A DNA stretch of 57,821 nt, taken from the NCBI GenBank assembly GCA_017621085.1, contig JAGATW010000119.1, positions 1 through 57,821 of the forward strand. The letters run 5' to 3'. Below are positions 26,893-36,281 of this stretch, in pieces (within the stretch, counting starts at the first letter, position 1; each line of letters starts with the position of its first letter). This stretch comes from Clostridia bacterium (GTDB lineage Bacteria; Bacillota; Clostridia; Oscillospirales; CAG-272). The translations under genes were made by a program, and so were the position numbers. The notes under the pieces were generated by a model. The model had not been told where the DNA came from. It saw only the letters and a list, made by a program, of their open reading frames with translations, and searched no databases.

Positions 26893-26922
26893 GAATTGTA
26901 AGTGATAAAAAGGAGAAGAAAG

Positions 26923-28155
26923 ATGAAATTAAGTGTAATTATTTGCCTTTACAATACTGAAAAGGAGCATTTTGACAATTGCTTAAACAGTATTTACACA
27001 TCAACACTTAAGGATTTTGAGGTAATAGTAATTGATGATGGGTCAACTATTGATTATGGCGAAATTTTGGAAAAGTACCATCCTGTGTACGTAAAAACCA
27101 ATAATAGAGGACATTTAGCTGCAAGAACATATGGCTTAATGCTTGCAAAGGGTGAGTATGTTGCATATGTTGACTCGGACGATAGCGTAACCTTTAATTA
27201 CCATATGCCAATGGTTGATGTAGCATATGACAAAAATGCAGATATTATTATAAATGACTGGGCGTTTAAGACAGCGTCAACAATTGCAGCCTGTCAAAGC
27301 GACACAACAATATCAACCGACTTGTCATTAGATGGTGATGAAATTTTAAATCAATATGCTAAGCATCAGGGCAGACAGCATTCTTATTTTGTTTTATGGA
27401 ATAAAGTATTCAAAAGGGAGCTTTTGCTAAAGGCTAAAGCTGAAATTGAAAAGACGAATGCTATTATGAACAGAATGACATATTCCGAGGATATGTTAAT
27501 TACTTTTTTTGCATTCAAATTTGCCAAAAAGCTTGAAAATATTCACACAGGGTACTACTTTTATACTGTTCACAATGGTCAAACAATAGTTGCCGATACA
27601 AGCAAAAAAATCAAGGACCAAATCGATATGACAAACACAAGCTTTGATATTATGCTTGAAAACAGTGAAGACAACAAACACGCAAATGAAATTAAAGAAA
27701 ACATATTAGCCTGGAAGACGCTTATGTCAAGAACTCATTACTCCTACGCCAAGGCGCAAGGGGATAAGGAGCTTTGCAGTTACGTAAGGGAAAGATATAA
27801 TGTAGATAAGCTAACTACATCAAAGCCAAAGGATAGCTTTGATTATATTGCATCAAATTTGCTTGGAGATAACTTTGAGGGAATTGATAAAATTTTCAGG
27901 TTTATCTACAAAAAAGGCAAGGACGTGTCTGTAAATTACGATAAAAGCGATGAATATATTGCTAAATGTATAGGCTATCTTGCCCAAAAGGAGAATATTA
28001 GAATTACATTTTCCAAAAACGCTGAAATTACCATTCCAAAAAGGACAAGCTCACTTAAAAACAAGCTTTTCCATAGCAAGCTTGCATATGCAGTTGGACT
28101 AACACTGTTCCCAAAGGGCTCTTCCTTGCGTAAGAAGCTTAAGAACAATCTATAA
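26923..28155 (+). CDS. family 2 glycosyltransferase
   Basis: The product has 410 residues. ATG 26923 is used; the in-frame GTG at 26902 would place the AAGGAG ribosome binding site inside the gene. The GT-A fold starts at once (KLSVIICLYNTE), with IDDGS (37-41) and the metal-binding DSDD (84-87). No transmembrane helix is evident, so it is probably a soluble or peripheral cytoplasmic enzyme that transfers a sugar from a nucleotide donor to a surface polymer or lipid. The C-terminal 150 residues are basic and not recognised. The gene is divergent from the glycosidase operon and has a very strong promoter. Acceptor and donor are unknown. Confidence 0.85.
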   Translation: MKLSVIICLYNTEKEHFDNCLNSIYTSTLKDFEVIVIDDGSTIDYGEILEKYHPVYVKTNNRGHLAARTYGLMLAKGEYVAYVDSDDSVTFNYHMPMVDVAYDKNADIIINDWAFKTASTIAACQSDTTISTDLSLDGDEILNQYAKHQGRQHSYFVLWNKVFKRELLLKAKAEIEKTNAIMNRMTYSEDMLITFFAFKFAKKLENIHTGYYFYTVHNGQTIVADTSKKIKDQIDMTNTSFDIMLENSEDNKHANEIKENILAWKTLMSRTHYSYAKAQGDKELCSYVRERYNVDKLTTSKPKDSFDYIASNLLGDNFEGIDKIFRFIYKKGKDVSVNYDKSDEYIAKCIGYLAQKENIRITFSKNAEITIPKRTSSLKNKLFHSKLAYAVGLTLFPKGSSLRKKLKNNL

Positions 28156-28182
28156 TTTAAATATTTATGAACATCGTGTTAC

Positions 28183-28206
28183 TATTTTAGCAAACTAAAA
28201 TATTTT
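28183..28206 (+). terminator. AU-rich terminator candidate after the GT2 gene
   Basis: TATTTTAG (28183-28190) and CTAAAATA (28195-28202) pair around CAAA and a short T-run follows. The stem is weak because it is nearly all A-T. Confidence 0.45.
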
Positions 28207-28218
28207 AGCCCGTTTCTA

Positions 28219-28247
28219 TTGATTTTTCACCTATTTTATGGTATCAT
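28219..28247 (+). promoter_or_regulatory. promoter of the TlpA-lipoprotein gene
   Basis: TTGATT (28219-28224), a 17-bp spacer and TATCAT (28242-28247) with TGG just before the -10 (extended -10). Confidence 0.6.
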
Positions 28248-28292
28248 ACTACGTGGTTTAAATTAAGTTTAATTATATTAAGGAGAAATAAT

Positions 28293-31200
28293 ATGGAAAG
28301 AACCAAAAGATTGTTGTCATTGCTAATTTCACTTGTGTTAGTGTTGCTAACCGTGGCAATTATGACAGCTTGTGGTGATGAAGAGGAAAATCCTGCACCG
28401 GGTAACTCATCTACACCACCGACTTCATCAAGCAGTGATAGTGGCAATAACGACAACCAAGACAAACCTGACGATGGAGAGAATAAGCCAGGAGACAGTG
28501 AAGGCAAGAAATTAAGCTATACAGTTAAAATCACTGACAAAAACACAGGCAAGCCTATTCAGGGAGTTAGCGTATTCTTGCAGGAAGAGGCAAGCATGAC
28601 AGCCACTATGTACGCAAGAGGCACAACTGACGAAAATGGCATTGTAGTTTTAAATGCTGAGCCAAAGTATGCAAAGTATGTGTATGTTGAAGGCTTCCCA
28701 AAGGGATATGTTTACGAAAATTTCTATGCGCTTGGTGCAACAGGCGTTGAAATCAAGGTAGGCACTCAAATTATTGAAAATGAGGGTAACTTTGACGGCA
28801 AAACACTCGCTTTAGGCGACGTAATGTACGACTTTACCTTAAATACATTCTCATATGACAAGGAAACAGGAGAATTCGTTTCTAAGGAAATTAAGCTATC
28901 TGAGCTTTTGAAAAATGGCAAAAAGGCTGTTATGCTTAACTTCTGGTACACAACCTGTACTTATTGTATTGAAGAGTTCCCATACATTCAACAGGCATAT
29001 GAGCAATATGGTGAGGATTTAGAGATTATTGCCATTAATGCTTATGGTGATACAGAGGATGATTGTAAGGACTTCTTAGAGACCTTTGCACAGGGTGGCT
29101 ACTATACAGAGGAGTCATGCCCATTAACCTTCCCGTTTGCACTTGATGCACTTGGAATTCAAGATGCATTTGGCTTTACAGTTAACCCATGCTCCGTTAT
29201 GATTGACCGTTATGGAGTTGTTTCTATGGTTCAAATCGGCGGCGTTTTAGGTCCAAGATACTTTACAAATGCCTTTGACCACTACGTAGCAGATGAATAT
29301 GAGCAGGGCTTATATTCATCAATTTATGACCTAACACCTGTACTTAAGCCTGATGTTGAAATGTCAGACGAGAGCGAAATTAAGGATGCAACCGTTATAG
29401 GTGACATTGTTATTTCCTTCAGACCCGAGGATGGTGAGGACGGAGAATATGCTTGGCCATTTGTTGTAAAGGGCGAGGGCGATAACAAATATATTGAAAC
29501 AACAAATATTGACATTGACGGCTCATATGCAATTCTTTACGCGGATGTTGAATTAAAGAAGGGTCAAGCAATTATGTTTGACTATTTCGTATCATCCGAA
29601 AGACTTAACGACGTTTTATTTGTAATCGTAAACGGTAAGGATATTTACACAATTTCCGGAAGACCGCTTGAGGATGATGAAGGAAACTTCTTAGAGAACC
29701 CTTGGCAGGCTTGCTGCCCTTGGGTAGCAGAGGAGGACGACATTTATGAGGTTGCCTTCTGCTATGTTAAGGATGAAAGTGACAAGGATGGTGATGACGT
29801 TGCTCGCCTTGATAACTTCAGAGTTGTGAGCGAGGATGAAATTGAGGTTGAAACCTACATTCCAAGATACGCCGCGCAAGGACTTAAGGATGATAACACA
29901 TTCGAAAAGTATGTAAGCGTTGTATATAACGAAGAGGACGGCTACTACCATGTAGGCGAAAAGGACGGTCCGCTTCTTTTAGCAGGTCTTGTTGATGTTA
30001 ACACACAATTTACCTTAAAAATGGAAGCAGAGGACAGATATACAGTAGTAATAAAGCTTACTAAAGATGAAGAGTTCATCGTAAATGGCGAGGACAAATA
30101 CACTCCTTTCATTATGTATTGTAACTATGCATCTAACGCACAGCCTCATGGCTACTGCCCGGTAACAGAGGAATTAAGAGGCTACCTTGAAGAGTTTGTA
30201 AAGCAAAACGACTTTGTTGTAGATGAAAATTCATGGCTCCAGCTTTGTGCGTACTATGATTCCTATGGTACAGATAAGGAGCTTGAGGACCCAATCAAGG
30301 GACTTTCAACCTTCTCAGCATACGATGCTATTGTAACAGAAGAGGGTGAAGAGGGCTTTAAGAATGTAGTAACCTACACACAAATTCTTATGCCAAGAGG
30401 CAAGTTCTTTAAGTTTGTTCCTACAAAGTCCGGTGTATATCGTATTACATCAAAATCTGCACAAGAGGTTGATGGTTGGATATTTGTAGGCAACCACAAT
30501 CAATGGAACAACGAAAATAACGGTGACAGAATTCTTTATGACGATTCCACAATCGGCGAAAGATACTGTCCGGAATTGCTTATCGACCCGGATGGAGACG
30601 GTAAGTATGAAAGAGACTTGAAAAACTGTTCTATGATATCATACTTTGAAGAGGGTAAGGAATACTACATCGCTATCGGCTACTATGACGTATATGGTGC
30701 AGGCACATTCTCCTTTGATATTAAGTATGTAGGCGAGAAGTTTAACAAATTCGAGGAAGCATCTATCGGTGCATTCACATACGATTTGGAAACTATGGAC
30801 ACAATTACAGGTGGTATTGATGTTAAGCTTTGCGATGACGAAGATGACCCAAGATACGGCTACTACTGTCACTTGCTTCCAAACGGTGAGCTTGGCTCAA
30901 TCCTATATGCAGATTTCCACTATACAACAAATATTTTCCCAACACAATCAATAGCTCAGCTGATTGAAAGCAATGGCTTTAATTTCGGATGGACCGCGAC
31001 CGACCACGAGGCATATGTGTACTTTAAGAACTACTATGAAAAGGACGGTTACGAGGCACTTGAAAAGCTTTGGAAGGGCGACTTTGAGGCAAACTGGGAG
31101 CTTTATCAAATGGACGATATTATAAATGGCATCTATCACGGTAAGGGACCTGACCTAACAGAGGAAGCAAGAAAGTATCTTGATAAGATTGAGGACGGAA

Positions 31201-31583
31201 CCGATGGTGTAAGTGATGAAATCATTTATCCTGAGCGTCAGGGCTGTGTGCCTGTTGATGCAAGACTTGCAGAATTACTCCAAGCATTAATGGATAAATT
31301 CTCATTTGCAGGAATTGACCACTCTTGGACAAAGCTTTGCTACTACTATAAGAGCTTAGAAGCTCCGGATAGTGTTGAAGAAAAGCTTGCAAAGCTTGAA
31401 GCAATGATAGAAAATGCTTATTCTTCTGCTGAAGATGTTCCGGCTGAAATAACCGCAATATGTGATGAGCTTGAGGCGTTATTGGAAAATTGGACAATTG
31501 AACAGGTTAAGAAAAATCTTATTGATGAAGCAATGAAAGCAATCTATGAGATTATCGAAACTGACGCACAGAAAAATGGCTAA
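28293..31583 (+). CDS. large lipoprotein with TlpA-like thioredoxin domain
   Basis: The product has 1096 residues. A signal sequence with lipobox MTAC (Cys27) is followed by a Ser/Pro/Asp linker to about 75. An Ig-like domain (YTVKITDKNTGKPIQGVSVFL) covers about 75-165. The TlpA/ResA-type thioredoxin domain lies at about 170-340, with the redox pair Cys222-Thr-Tyr-Cys225 in NFWYTTCTYC and a cis-Pro region (VNPCSVMID). Beyond it are a jelly-roll-like segment and two copies of a domain with the pattern NEEDGYYH...DGPL, also seen in the next gene. An Asp-rich loop (DPDGDGKYERD) may bind calcium. It should work outside the membrane as a thiol-disulfide exchanger linked to a large binding scaffold. 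The likely electron donor is the TlpA-polyferredoxin at 36282. Confidence 0.8.
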   Translation: MERTKRLLSLLISLVLVLLTVAIMTACGDEEENPAPGNSSTPPTSSSSDSGNNDNQDKPDDGENKPGDSEGKKLSYTVKITDKNTGKPIQGVSVFLQEEASMTATMYARGTTDENGIVVLNAEPKYAKYVYVEGFPKGYVYENFYALGATGVEIKVGTQIIENEGNFDGKTLALGDVMYDFTLNTFSYDKETGEFVSKEIKLSELLKNGKKAVMLNFWYTTCTYCIEEFPYIQQAYEQYGEDLEIIAINAYGDTEDDCKDFLETFAQGGYYTEESCPLTFPFALDALGIQDAFGFTVNPCSVMIDRYGVVSMVQIGGVLGPRYFTNAFDHYVADEYEQGLYSSIYDLTPVLKPDVEMSDESEIKDATVIGDIVISFRPEDGEDGEYAWPFVVKGEGDNKYIETTNIDIDGSYAILYADVELKKGQAIMFDYFVSSERLNDVLFVIVNGKDIYTISGRPLEDDEGNFLENPWQACCPWVAEEDDIYEVAFCYVKDESDKDGDDVARLDNFRVVSEDEIEVETYIPRYAAQGLKDDNTFEKYVSVVYNEEDGYYHVGEKDGPLLLAGLVDVNTQFTLKMEAEDRYTVVIKLTKDEEFIVNGEDKYTPFIMYCNYASNAQPHGYCPVTEELRGYLEEFVKQNDFVVDENSWLQLCAYYDSYGTDKELEDPIKGLSTFSAYDAIVTEEGEEGFKNVVTYTQILMPRGKFFKFVPTKSGVYRITSKSAQEVDGWIFVGNHNQWNNENNGDRILYDDSTIGERYCPELLIDPDGDGKYERDLKNCSMISYFEEGKEYYIAIGYYDVYGAGTFSFDIKYVGEKFNKFEEASIGAFTYDLETMDTITGGIDVKLCDDEDDPRYGYYCHLLPNGELGSILYADFHYTTNIFPTQSIAQLIESNGFNFGWTATDHEAYVYFKNYYEKDGYEALEKLWKGDFEANWELYQMDDIINGIYHGKGPDLTEEARKYLDKIEDGTDGVSDEIIYPERQGCVPVDARLAELLQALMDKFSFAGIDHSWTKLCYYYKSLEAPDSVEEKLAKLEAMIENAYSSAEDVPAEITAICDELEALLENWTIEQVKKNLIDEAMKAIYEIIETDAQKNG

Positions 31584-31588
31584 ATGTA

Positions 31589-31617
31589 TATGCGGTAAGG
31601 TAAGCCCTTACCGCATA
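31589..31617 (+). other. intergenic hairpin between two lipoprotein genes
   Basis: TATGCGGTAAGG (31589-31600) pairs with CCTTACCGCATA (31606-31617), a perfect 12-bp stem with a 5-nt loop. No T-run follows (TTGCTTAC), so it may be a partial terminator or an mRNA processing/stability element that tunes the downstream gene. Confidence 0.55.
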
Positions 31618-31645
31618 TTGCTTACTAAACAAAATGGAGAATGCT

Positions 31646-33322
31646 ATGAAAAATTTATTTAAAGCAATAGCAATTTTATGCTTAATATTGGGAGTTATAT
31701 TTACAGTATGCTCCTGTGGTGAAGAAGAAACACCTGAGCCAACACCATCTAACCCTGAATCATCCACATCATCTTCTACCACCGATTCAAAGGTAGAGGA
31801 CAATGAGGGTAGTGGCGATAAAGAACCCGAAATGGTTGATTACAAGGTAATGGTAGTTGATGCCTTTGGAAATAATATAAGCGCAGTTGTTGAAATGTTT
31901 ATGAATGGCGAAAGCTTAGGCGAAATGCCAACAAGACAGGGCGTTGCTACCTTTAAGCAGGAAAAGGGAGATTATACCTTTGAAATTGAGCCGTTACAGG
32001 GCGAGTATTACTATGATGTAAACGAGTGTGTATTAAGTAGTGATGTAACAGAAAAAACAATTTCACTTTATGCCTATGCAGATAGCTCAAATAAGCAAGA
32101 AATATGGGTGTACGACGAAACAATTGAGGATCATGTTCCTTACGAAGCAGTCAGCATTTCAGAGGGGGGAGTGTATGTAAATATAGACCGTCCGGAATTT
32201 ACATATTTCATTTTTACCCCAACACGTGGCGGTATTTACAGATTTAGCTGTGTTTCCGAAAAGAAGGTAACCTTTGGCTATTACGGCTCACCGCATAATG
32301 TTTTAAAGGATTGTCCGATAGACGTTGGCGAGGACGCATCCTTTGAAATTGAAATTAAGGACGGTAGTGTAGCTATTGGAAATCAAGGAGGTACATCACA
32401 GTTTGTTTTAGGCGTTCGCACCTTTGCTACTAAGAACTGCGTCATTAAAATTGAACGTATTGGAAATGCAACGGTTGAAATGCCATGGACAGATGTTCAC
32501 GCAAATAAAAATGAAACCAAAAAGGACAACTACCTAAATAGCGAATTTGTAGATTTTGATGTTACCAATCCTGATTTAAAGGTTGTATTTAATGAAAATG
32601 ATGGCTATTACCATCTTAATACAGCTGACGGGCCACTTGTTTATATAAGAATTTCAACAGCTGTTATTAAAGGAATAATCGTTGAGGGCGACGCACAGTA
32701 CACAGAGTATAAGTATTTGGCACCGTTTACAGTAATGTGTGAAACCGGCAGACTTGGAAAATTATACTATGACGATAACGGAAAGATAATTTTAAAGGAA
32801 TGCTATAACGAAATGTTTAAGGAATATGCTGAGCTTTGTGGAACAAAGGGTGTATATCCTTTAAATAAGCAGCTTGAAGAGGCAATTAAGAATATAGGTG
32901 ATCATGAGGGTTGGTTTGACCTTGATAGTGAAACGAACCTTTGCTTTAAGGATGATACTTCAAATGTTGTTATAGAAAATGCTTGGCTGTTTGCTTGCTG
33001 TTATGAAAACAAGCAGGCTATTGGCACTACCGAAAAGCCTGCACCAATCACCCCAAGCGCACAAGACAGTATTGCAACCGAGGCAATTTTTGTAACAAAG
33101 GGCGAGGAGGTAACCCTAAGAACCCTTACAAAGGCAAAATTAACAGTTAAAAACCCGGAAGGTGTTAAGATTATTGCAAACGACGGTACAGAGTATACGG
33201 TTGACACAGAAACCGGTAAGCTTGAAGTAATAATCAAGGCAGAGCAAAACTTTGTAATTGTTTACGAGGGTGACGAGGAGCAAACAGATGTTCGCTTTAC
33301 CTTTGTTGAGCATTTTGAATAA
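31646..33322 (+). CDS. lipoprotein with shared DGYYH domain, no thioredoxin module
   Basis: The product has 558 residues from ATG 31646; the upstream in-frame ATG at 31634 overlaps the likely GGAG ribosome binding site. The lipobox is VCSC (Cys24), then a Ser/Thr/Glu linker, then an Ig-like domain (YKVMVVDAFGNNISAVVEMFM). The mid part has a PPC-like beta domain (IFTPTRGGIYRFSC) and then the domain NENDGYYHL...DGPLVYIR, matching the one in the preceding protein. The C-terminus is another beta domain. It has no CXXC pair and no catalytic motif I can name. It is 62 nt downstream of the TlpA-lipoprotein gene, probably partly cotranscribed through the hairpin at 31589. It is extracellular; the role is unknown, perhaps ligand binding. 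Confidence 0.75.
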   Translation: MKNLFKAIAILCLILGVIFTVCSCGEEETPEPTPSNPESSTSSSTTDSKVEDNEGSGDKEPEMVDYKVMVVDAFGNNISAVVEMFMNGESLGEMPTRQGVATFKQEKGDYTFEIEPLQGEYYYDVNECVLSSDVTEKTISLYAYADSSNKQEIWVYDETIEDHVPYEAVSISEGGVYVNIDRPEFTYFIFTPTRGGIYRFSCVSEKKVTFGYYGSPHNVLKDCPIDVGEDASFEIEIKDGSVAIGNQGGTSQFVLGVRTFATKNCVIKIERIGNATVEMPWTDVHANKNETKKDNYLNSEFVDFDVTNPDLKVVFNENDGYYHLNTADGPLVYIRISTAVIKGIIVEGDAQYTEYKYLAPFTVMCETGRLGKLYYDDNGKIILKECYNEMFKEYAELCGTKGVYPLNKQLEEAIKNIGDHEGWFDLDSETNLCFKDDTSNVVIENAWLFACCYENKQAIGTTEKPAPITPSAQDSIATEAIFVTKGEEVTLRTLTKAKLTVKNPEGVKIIANDGTEYTVDTETGKLEVIIKAEQNFVIVYEGDEEQTDVRFTFVEHFE

Positions 33323-33328
33323 GAATAA

Positions 33329-33364
33329 AAATATTGCGGAAAAGTCCTTCCGCAATATTTTTTT
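33329..33364 (+). terminator. terminator after the second lipoprotein gene
   Basis: A 13-bp stem AAATATTGCGGAA (33329-33341) with TTCCGCAATATTT (33348-33360) and a T-run, 6 nt after the stop. Confidence 0.88.
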
Positions 33365-33376
33365 AGTGTGAACGTA

Positions 33377-33405
33377 TTGCAATACAGCTAAATAAATGTT
33401 ATAAT
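33377..33405 (+). promoter_or_regulatory. promoter of the third lipoprotein gene
   Basis: TTGCAA (33377-33382), a 17-bp spacer and TATAAT (33400-33405). Confidence 0.68.
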
Positions 33406-33480
33406 ATATACGTATAATTGTGTGGCTTGAAAAACGATTTTAATAAATGCTTACAGCCATTCAAATTTTAGGAGGAATTT

Positions 33481-36210
33481 ATGAAAAATTTAAAAAGAAT
33501 TGCACTAATAATAGCTGCTACTCTTGCAATTATTAGTATGGTTGTGCTAATGTCAGCTTGTGGTGAGGACGAAAATGAGCCAACTCCACCTACATCATCA
33601 AGCAGTACATCAGGTACAACAGATAATTCAAAGCCTGATGATTCATCAAAGCCTGACGAAAAGGACGAGTTAGAGGAAAATCCTAACCTTGTAAGAGTAA
33701 ATGTTGTTGATGAAAAGGGCAAGCCTGTAAACGGCGCAACTGTTCAAATTTGCCAAGGTGAGCTATGCTTTGCAAAGCCAATTAAAACAGGCGCTGACGG
33801 TAAGGGTACAAGAGAATATACACTTGACGGTACAGCCCTTAAGGCAAAGGTACTTAAGATTGACGGTATGACAGACTATCTTACCCCGGGCGAGCTTGGT
33901 TATATCTATTTTGATGCAGGCTCACGTGAAATTACAATTAAAATCAAAAAGGTAACCGTAAATGTATTTGACACAGACGGTAAGGCAGTTGAGGGTGCTG
34001 TTGTTCAGCTATCTCAGGGCGAGCATATCTTAGGTGCAAATACAGAGCTTGTTACTGATGCTGATGGTGTAGCATCCGGCTTTGTTGCTTTAAGTGGTGA
34101 GGAAATTTTTGCTAAGGTTACCGAAATTCTAAGTGGTGGCAGCTATGAGCTTGAGGATGAAAGCTATGGCTTTGGTATTGGCACTTATGACGGTACAGTA
34201 ACAGTAAAAAAGCTTTTAGCTTATGTAGTTAAAATCTCCACAATGCTTGGGGAAAATCTCTCAGACGTAAAGGTTCAGCTTTTCGACTCCAAAAACAGAA
34301 TGAGAAAGACCCTAACAACTGACGAAAACGGTGTTGCAAGATTTGAAAATGTTGACCCTGATGATTACTATGTAAAGGTTACAACTAACGACCCAAGATA
34401 TGTCATAATTACAGAAAATACCGATGGTAAATATTATTTCAAAGAAGGCTCAACCACACTTAATTTAGATGCAGTGGTTGTAACGGATATTACATATACA
34501 ATAACTGTATCAAACGCTCTTGCAGGTCAAACCGTAAAGCTTTACAACTATGATAGTGAGCTTGTTGCATTTGGCAAAACTGATGAAAACGGTGTTGCAA
34601 GCATTGTAGCTCCTTATGGCGAATATATCGCAGTTCTTGATAGTGAATATTTTGCAGAATATATAGAGCTTTCAGGTGAAAAGCTAAGTGGCGAAATTAC
34701 AGTAACTAATGAAATTGCCGGCTCAACTGAATACTGGCCAAAATATATTTTTGACACAGAAAATTTAAGCTTTGAAGCAAATAGCGAATACGTTTGGTAT
34801 GAGATTGTTAACTATCAGGGCAAGCTTGTTGTTATTGAAAAAATTTCAGGTGATTACGCTTATGGCTATAACTTTACAGGTTATCTCGGCACTGATTTTG
34901 AAACAATTGTTCTTGAAGAAACGGGACTTTTCAATATAGGTCCATATCAAAATAGCGCAGAGCTTACAGTAACAGTTAAGGTGCCCGGTACACATTCAAG
35001 CCCAATTGATATTACAGAAAATTCAAGCGTTGATGTATCAATTAAGGAAAATCACACCACATACTATACCTATACAGCTTTAGAAAATGGTGTTTTAAAA
35101 ATAACAGTTGACAAAAATGTTATAATCTCCTTTGAGGGCGTAGGTCAAGGACTTAAATATGATGACCAAGACAAGGTAACATATATTTACCCACTATGTA
35201 AGGATGAGAGCGTTATAATAGGCGTTAGCTCCTATGATGAGGACACAAATTCATCAGTAGCTCTTGATACAACCTTAAATGTAGCATATGGCAAGGAAAA
35301 TAAGAGCTACACAGTAAAGGTTCTTAAAGAGGGTGAATTATCCGAGGGTACAGTTGTAATTCTTTACACAAAGGTAAATGGCGAATTAACCGAGATTGCA
35401 AGAGGCACAACTAACGCAAACGGCGAATACGTGTTTGAAAGCATAGACTATGCAAGCAACTATGTAGTAAAGGTTGAATATCCGGAGGGATATACTTCCG
35501 TATATGAAGAGGTTGAATTTGGCACAGAGCTTAATGCAAATGTGTATATGACAACAATTAAAACAGGTAGCGTTGACCTTCCATTTGATTTTGATACAAT
35601 AGGTGGCGAGGAAAGCACAACCGTTAACGCAGGCTCTACTGTTTGGTACACAGTTAATGTTCGTCCAAGCAATGATGGAACAAAGTTTACACTTACAGTA
35701 AATAGTGCAAGCGTTGTAATTAAGGTATATTACACCGACACAAATGATGATGGCATAATTGATGAAAATGACACACCGGTAGGCACATCAACAGTTGTTG
35801 ACGGAAAGACAGTATACACCTTTAATTCAAATGACAGAGTATATAAAATCGCAGTTTCTACTACAAATAGCGAGGCAGAGGATGTTACATTAACCTATGC
35901 GTCTAAGTCAACTCAAGAGGGTGAAACAGTAGATAATGCTATTGAAATCACAGAGGCTGGTGAATACAAGGCAAGCCTTAATAATTCTTGCCTATATTAC
36001 AGATACACAGGCGAGGCTGCAACTCTTACAGTAACAGTTACAAGCGATAACGGAACTCTTAAAACAGTAACGCTTTCCATAGACGCTGACCCTGTTATAG
36101 AAGCGGTGGACGGTAACACCTTTACCGTTGAAACAGAGGGCAACTGGATTTACTTTGCAATTGAATCCAGCGCACAAGCAGAGGTTACCTTCACAGTAAC
36201 AGTTGAATAA
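33481..36210 (+). CDS. multi-domain Ig/SpaA-like lipoprotein
   Basis: The product has 909 residues. The lipobox is MSAC (Cys27), with a Ser/Asp/Lys-rich linker to about 75. Then come repeated Ig-like beta-sandwiches of the SpaA/Cna-B or carboxypeptidase-regulatory type: VRVNVVDEKGKPVNGATVQICQGE, VNVFDTDGKAVEGAVVQLSQGE, VKVQLFDSKNRMRKTLTTDENGVARFENV, and another near 640. They alternate with PPC-like domains (SSVDVSIKENHTTYYTYTALENG; STVWYTVNVRP). An EF-type loop DTNDDGIIDEND near 760 may bind calcium. No enzyme motif is seen. It is an extracellular stalk or binding protein with its own promoter and terminator. Its linker and first Ig domain resemble those of the two upstream lipoproteins. Confidence 0.75.
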   Translation: MKNLKRIALIIAATLAIISMVVLMSACGEDENEPTPPTSSSSTSGTTDNSKPDDSSKPDEKDELEENPNLVRVNVVDEKGKPVNGATVQICQGELCFAKPIKTGADGKGTREYTLDGTALKAKVLKIDGMTDYLTPGELGYIYFDAGSREITIKIKKVTVNVFDTDGKAVEGAVVQLSQGEHILGANTELVTDADGVASGFVALSGEEIFAKVTEILSGGSYELEDESYGFGIGTYDGTVTVKKLLAYVVKISTMLGENLSDVKVQLFDSKNRMRKTLTTDENGVARFENVDPDDYYVKVTTNDPRYVIITENTDGKYYFKEGSTTLNLDAVVVTDITYTITVSNALAGQTVKLYNYDSELVAFGKTDENGVASIVAPYGEYIAVLDSEYFAEYIELSGEKLSGEITVTNEIAGSTEYWPKYIFDTENLSFEANSEYVWYEIVNYQGKLVVIEKISGDYAYGYNFTGYLGTDFETIVLEETGLFNIGPYQNSAELTVTVKVPGTHSSPIDITENSSVDVSIKENHTTYYTYTALENGVLKITVDKNVIISFEGVGQGLKYDDQDKVTYIYPLCKDESVIIGVSSYDEDTNSSVALDTTLNVAYGKENKSYTVKVLKEGELSEGTVVILYTKVNGELTEIARGTTNANGEYVFESIDYASNYVVKVEYPEGYTSVYEEVEFGTELNANVYMTTIKTGSVDLPFDFDTIGGEESTTVNAGSTVWYTVNVRPSNDGTKFTLTVNSASVVIKVYYTDTNDDGIIDENDTPVGTSTVVDGKTVYTFNSNDRVYKIAVSTTNSEAEDVTLTYASKSTQEGETVDNAIEITEAGEYKASLNNSCLYYRYTGEAATLTVTVTSDNGTLKTVTLSIDADPVIEAVDGNTFTVETEGNWIYFAIESSAQAEVTFTVTVE

Positions 36211-36214
36211 TAGC

Positions 36215-36245
36215 AAAGGAGCTGACTTTTGAGTCAGCTCCTTTA
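36215..36245 (+). terminator. terminator of the third lipoprotein gene
   Basis: AAAGGAGCTGACT (36215-36227) pairs with AGTCAGCTCCTTT (36232-36244), a perfect 13-bp stem just after the stop. The T-run is short (TTTATT). Confidence 0.75.
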
Positions 36246-36247
36246 TT

Positions 36248-36280
36248 AAAAAGGACTTTCAAAACGAAAGCCCTTTTTTG
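36248..36280 (-). terminator. terminator of the polyferredoxin operon
   Basis: AAAAAGGACTTTC (36248-36260) and GAAAGCCCTTTTT (36266-36278) pair fully only on the minus strand, where the odd position is a G-U wobble; on the plus strand it is an A-C mismatch. This assigns it to the minus-strand operon. Confidence 0.75.
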
Positions 36281-36281
36281 T

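Noticed and set aside
26902-26922. GTG start extending the glycosyltransferase by seven residues
   Set aside because: The extension codes over the AAGGAG ribosome site; ATG 26923 starts directly at the GT-A fold.
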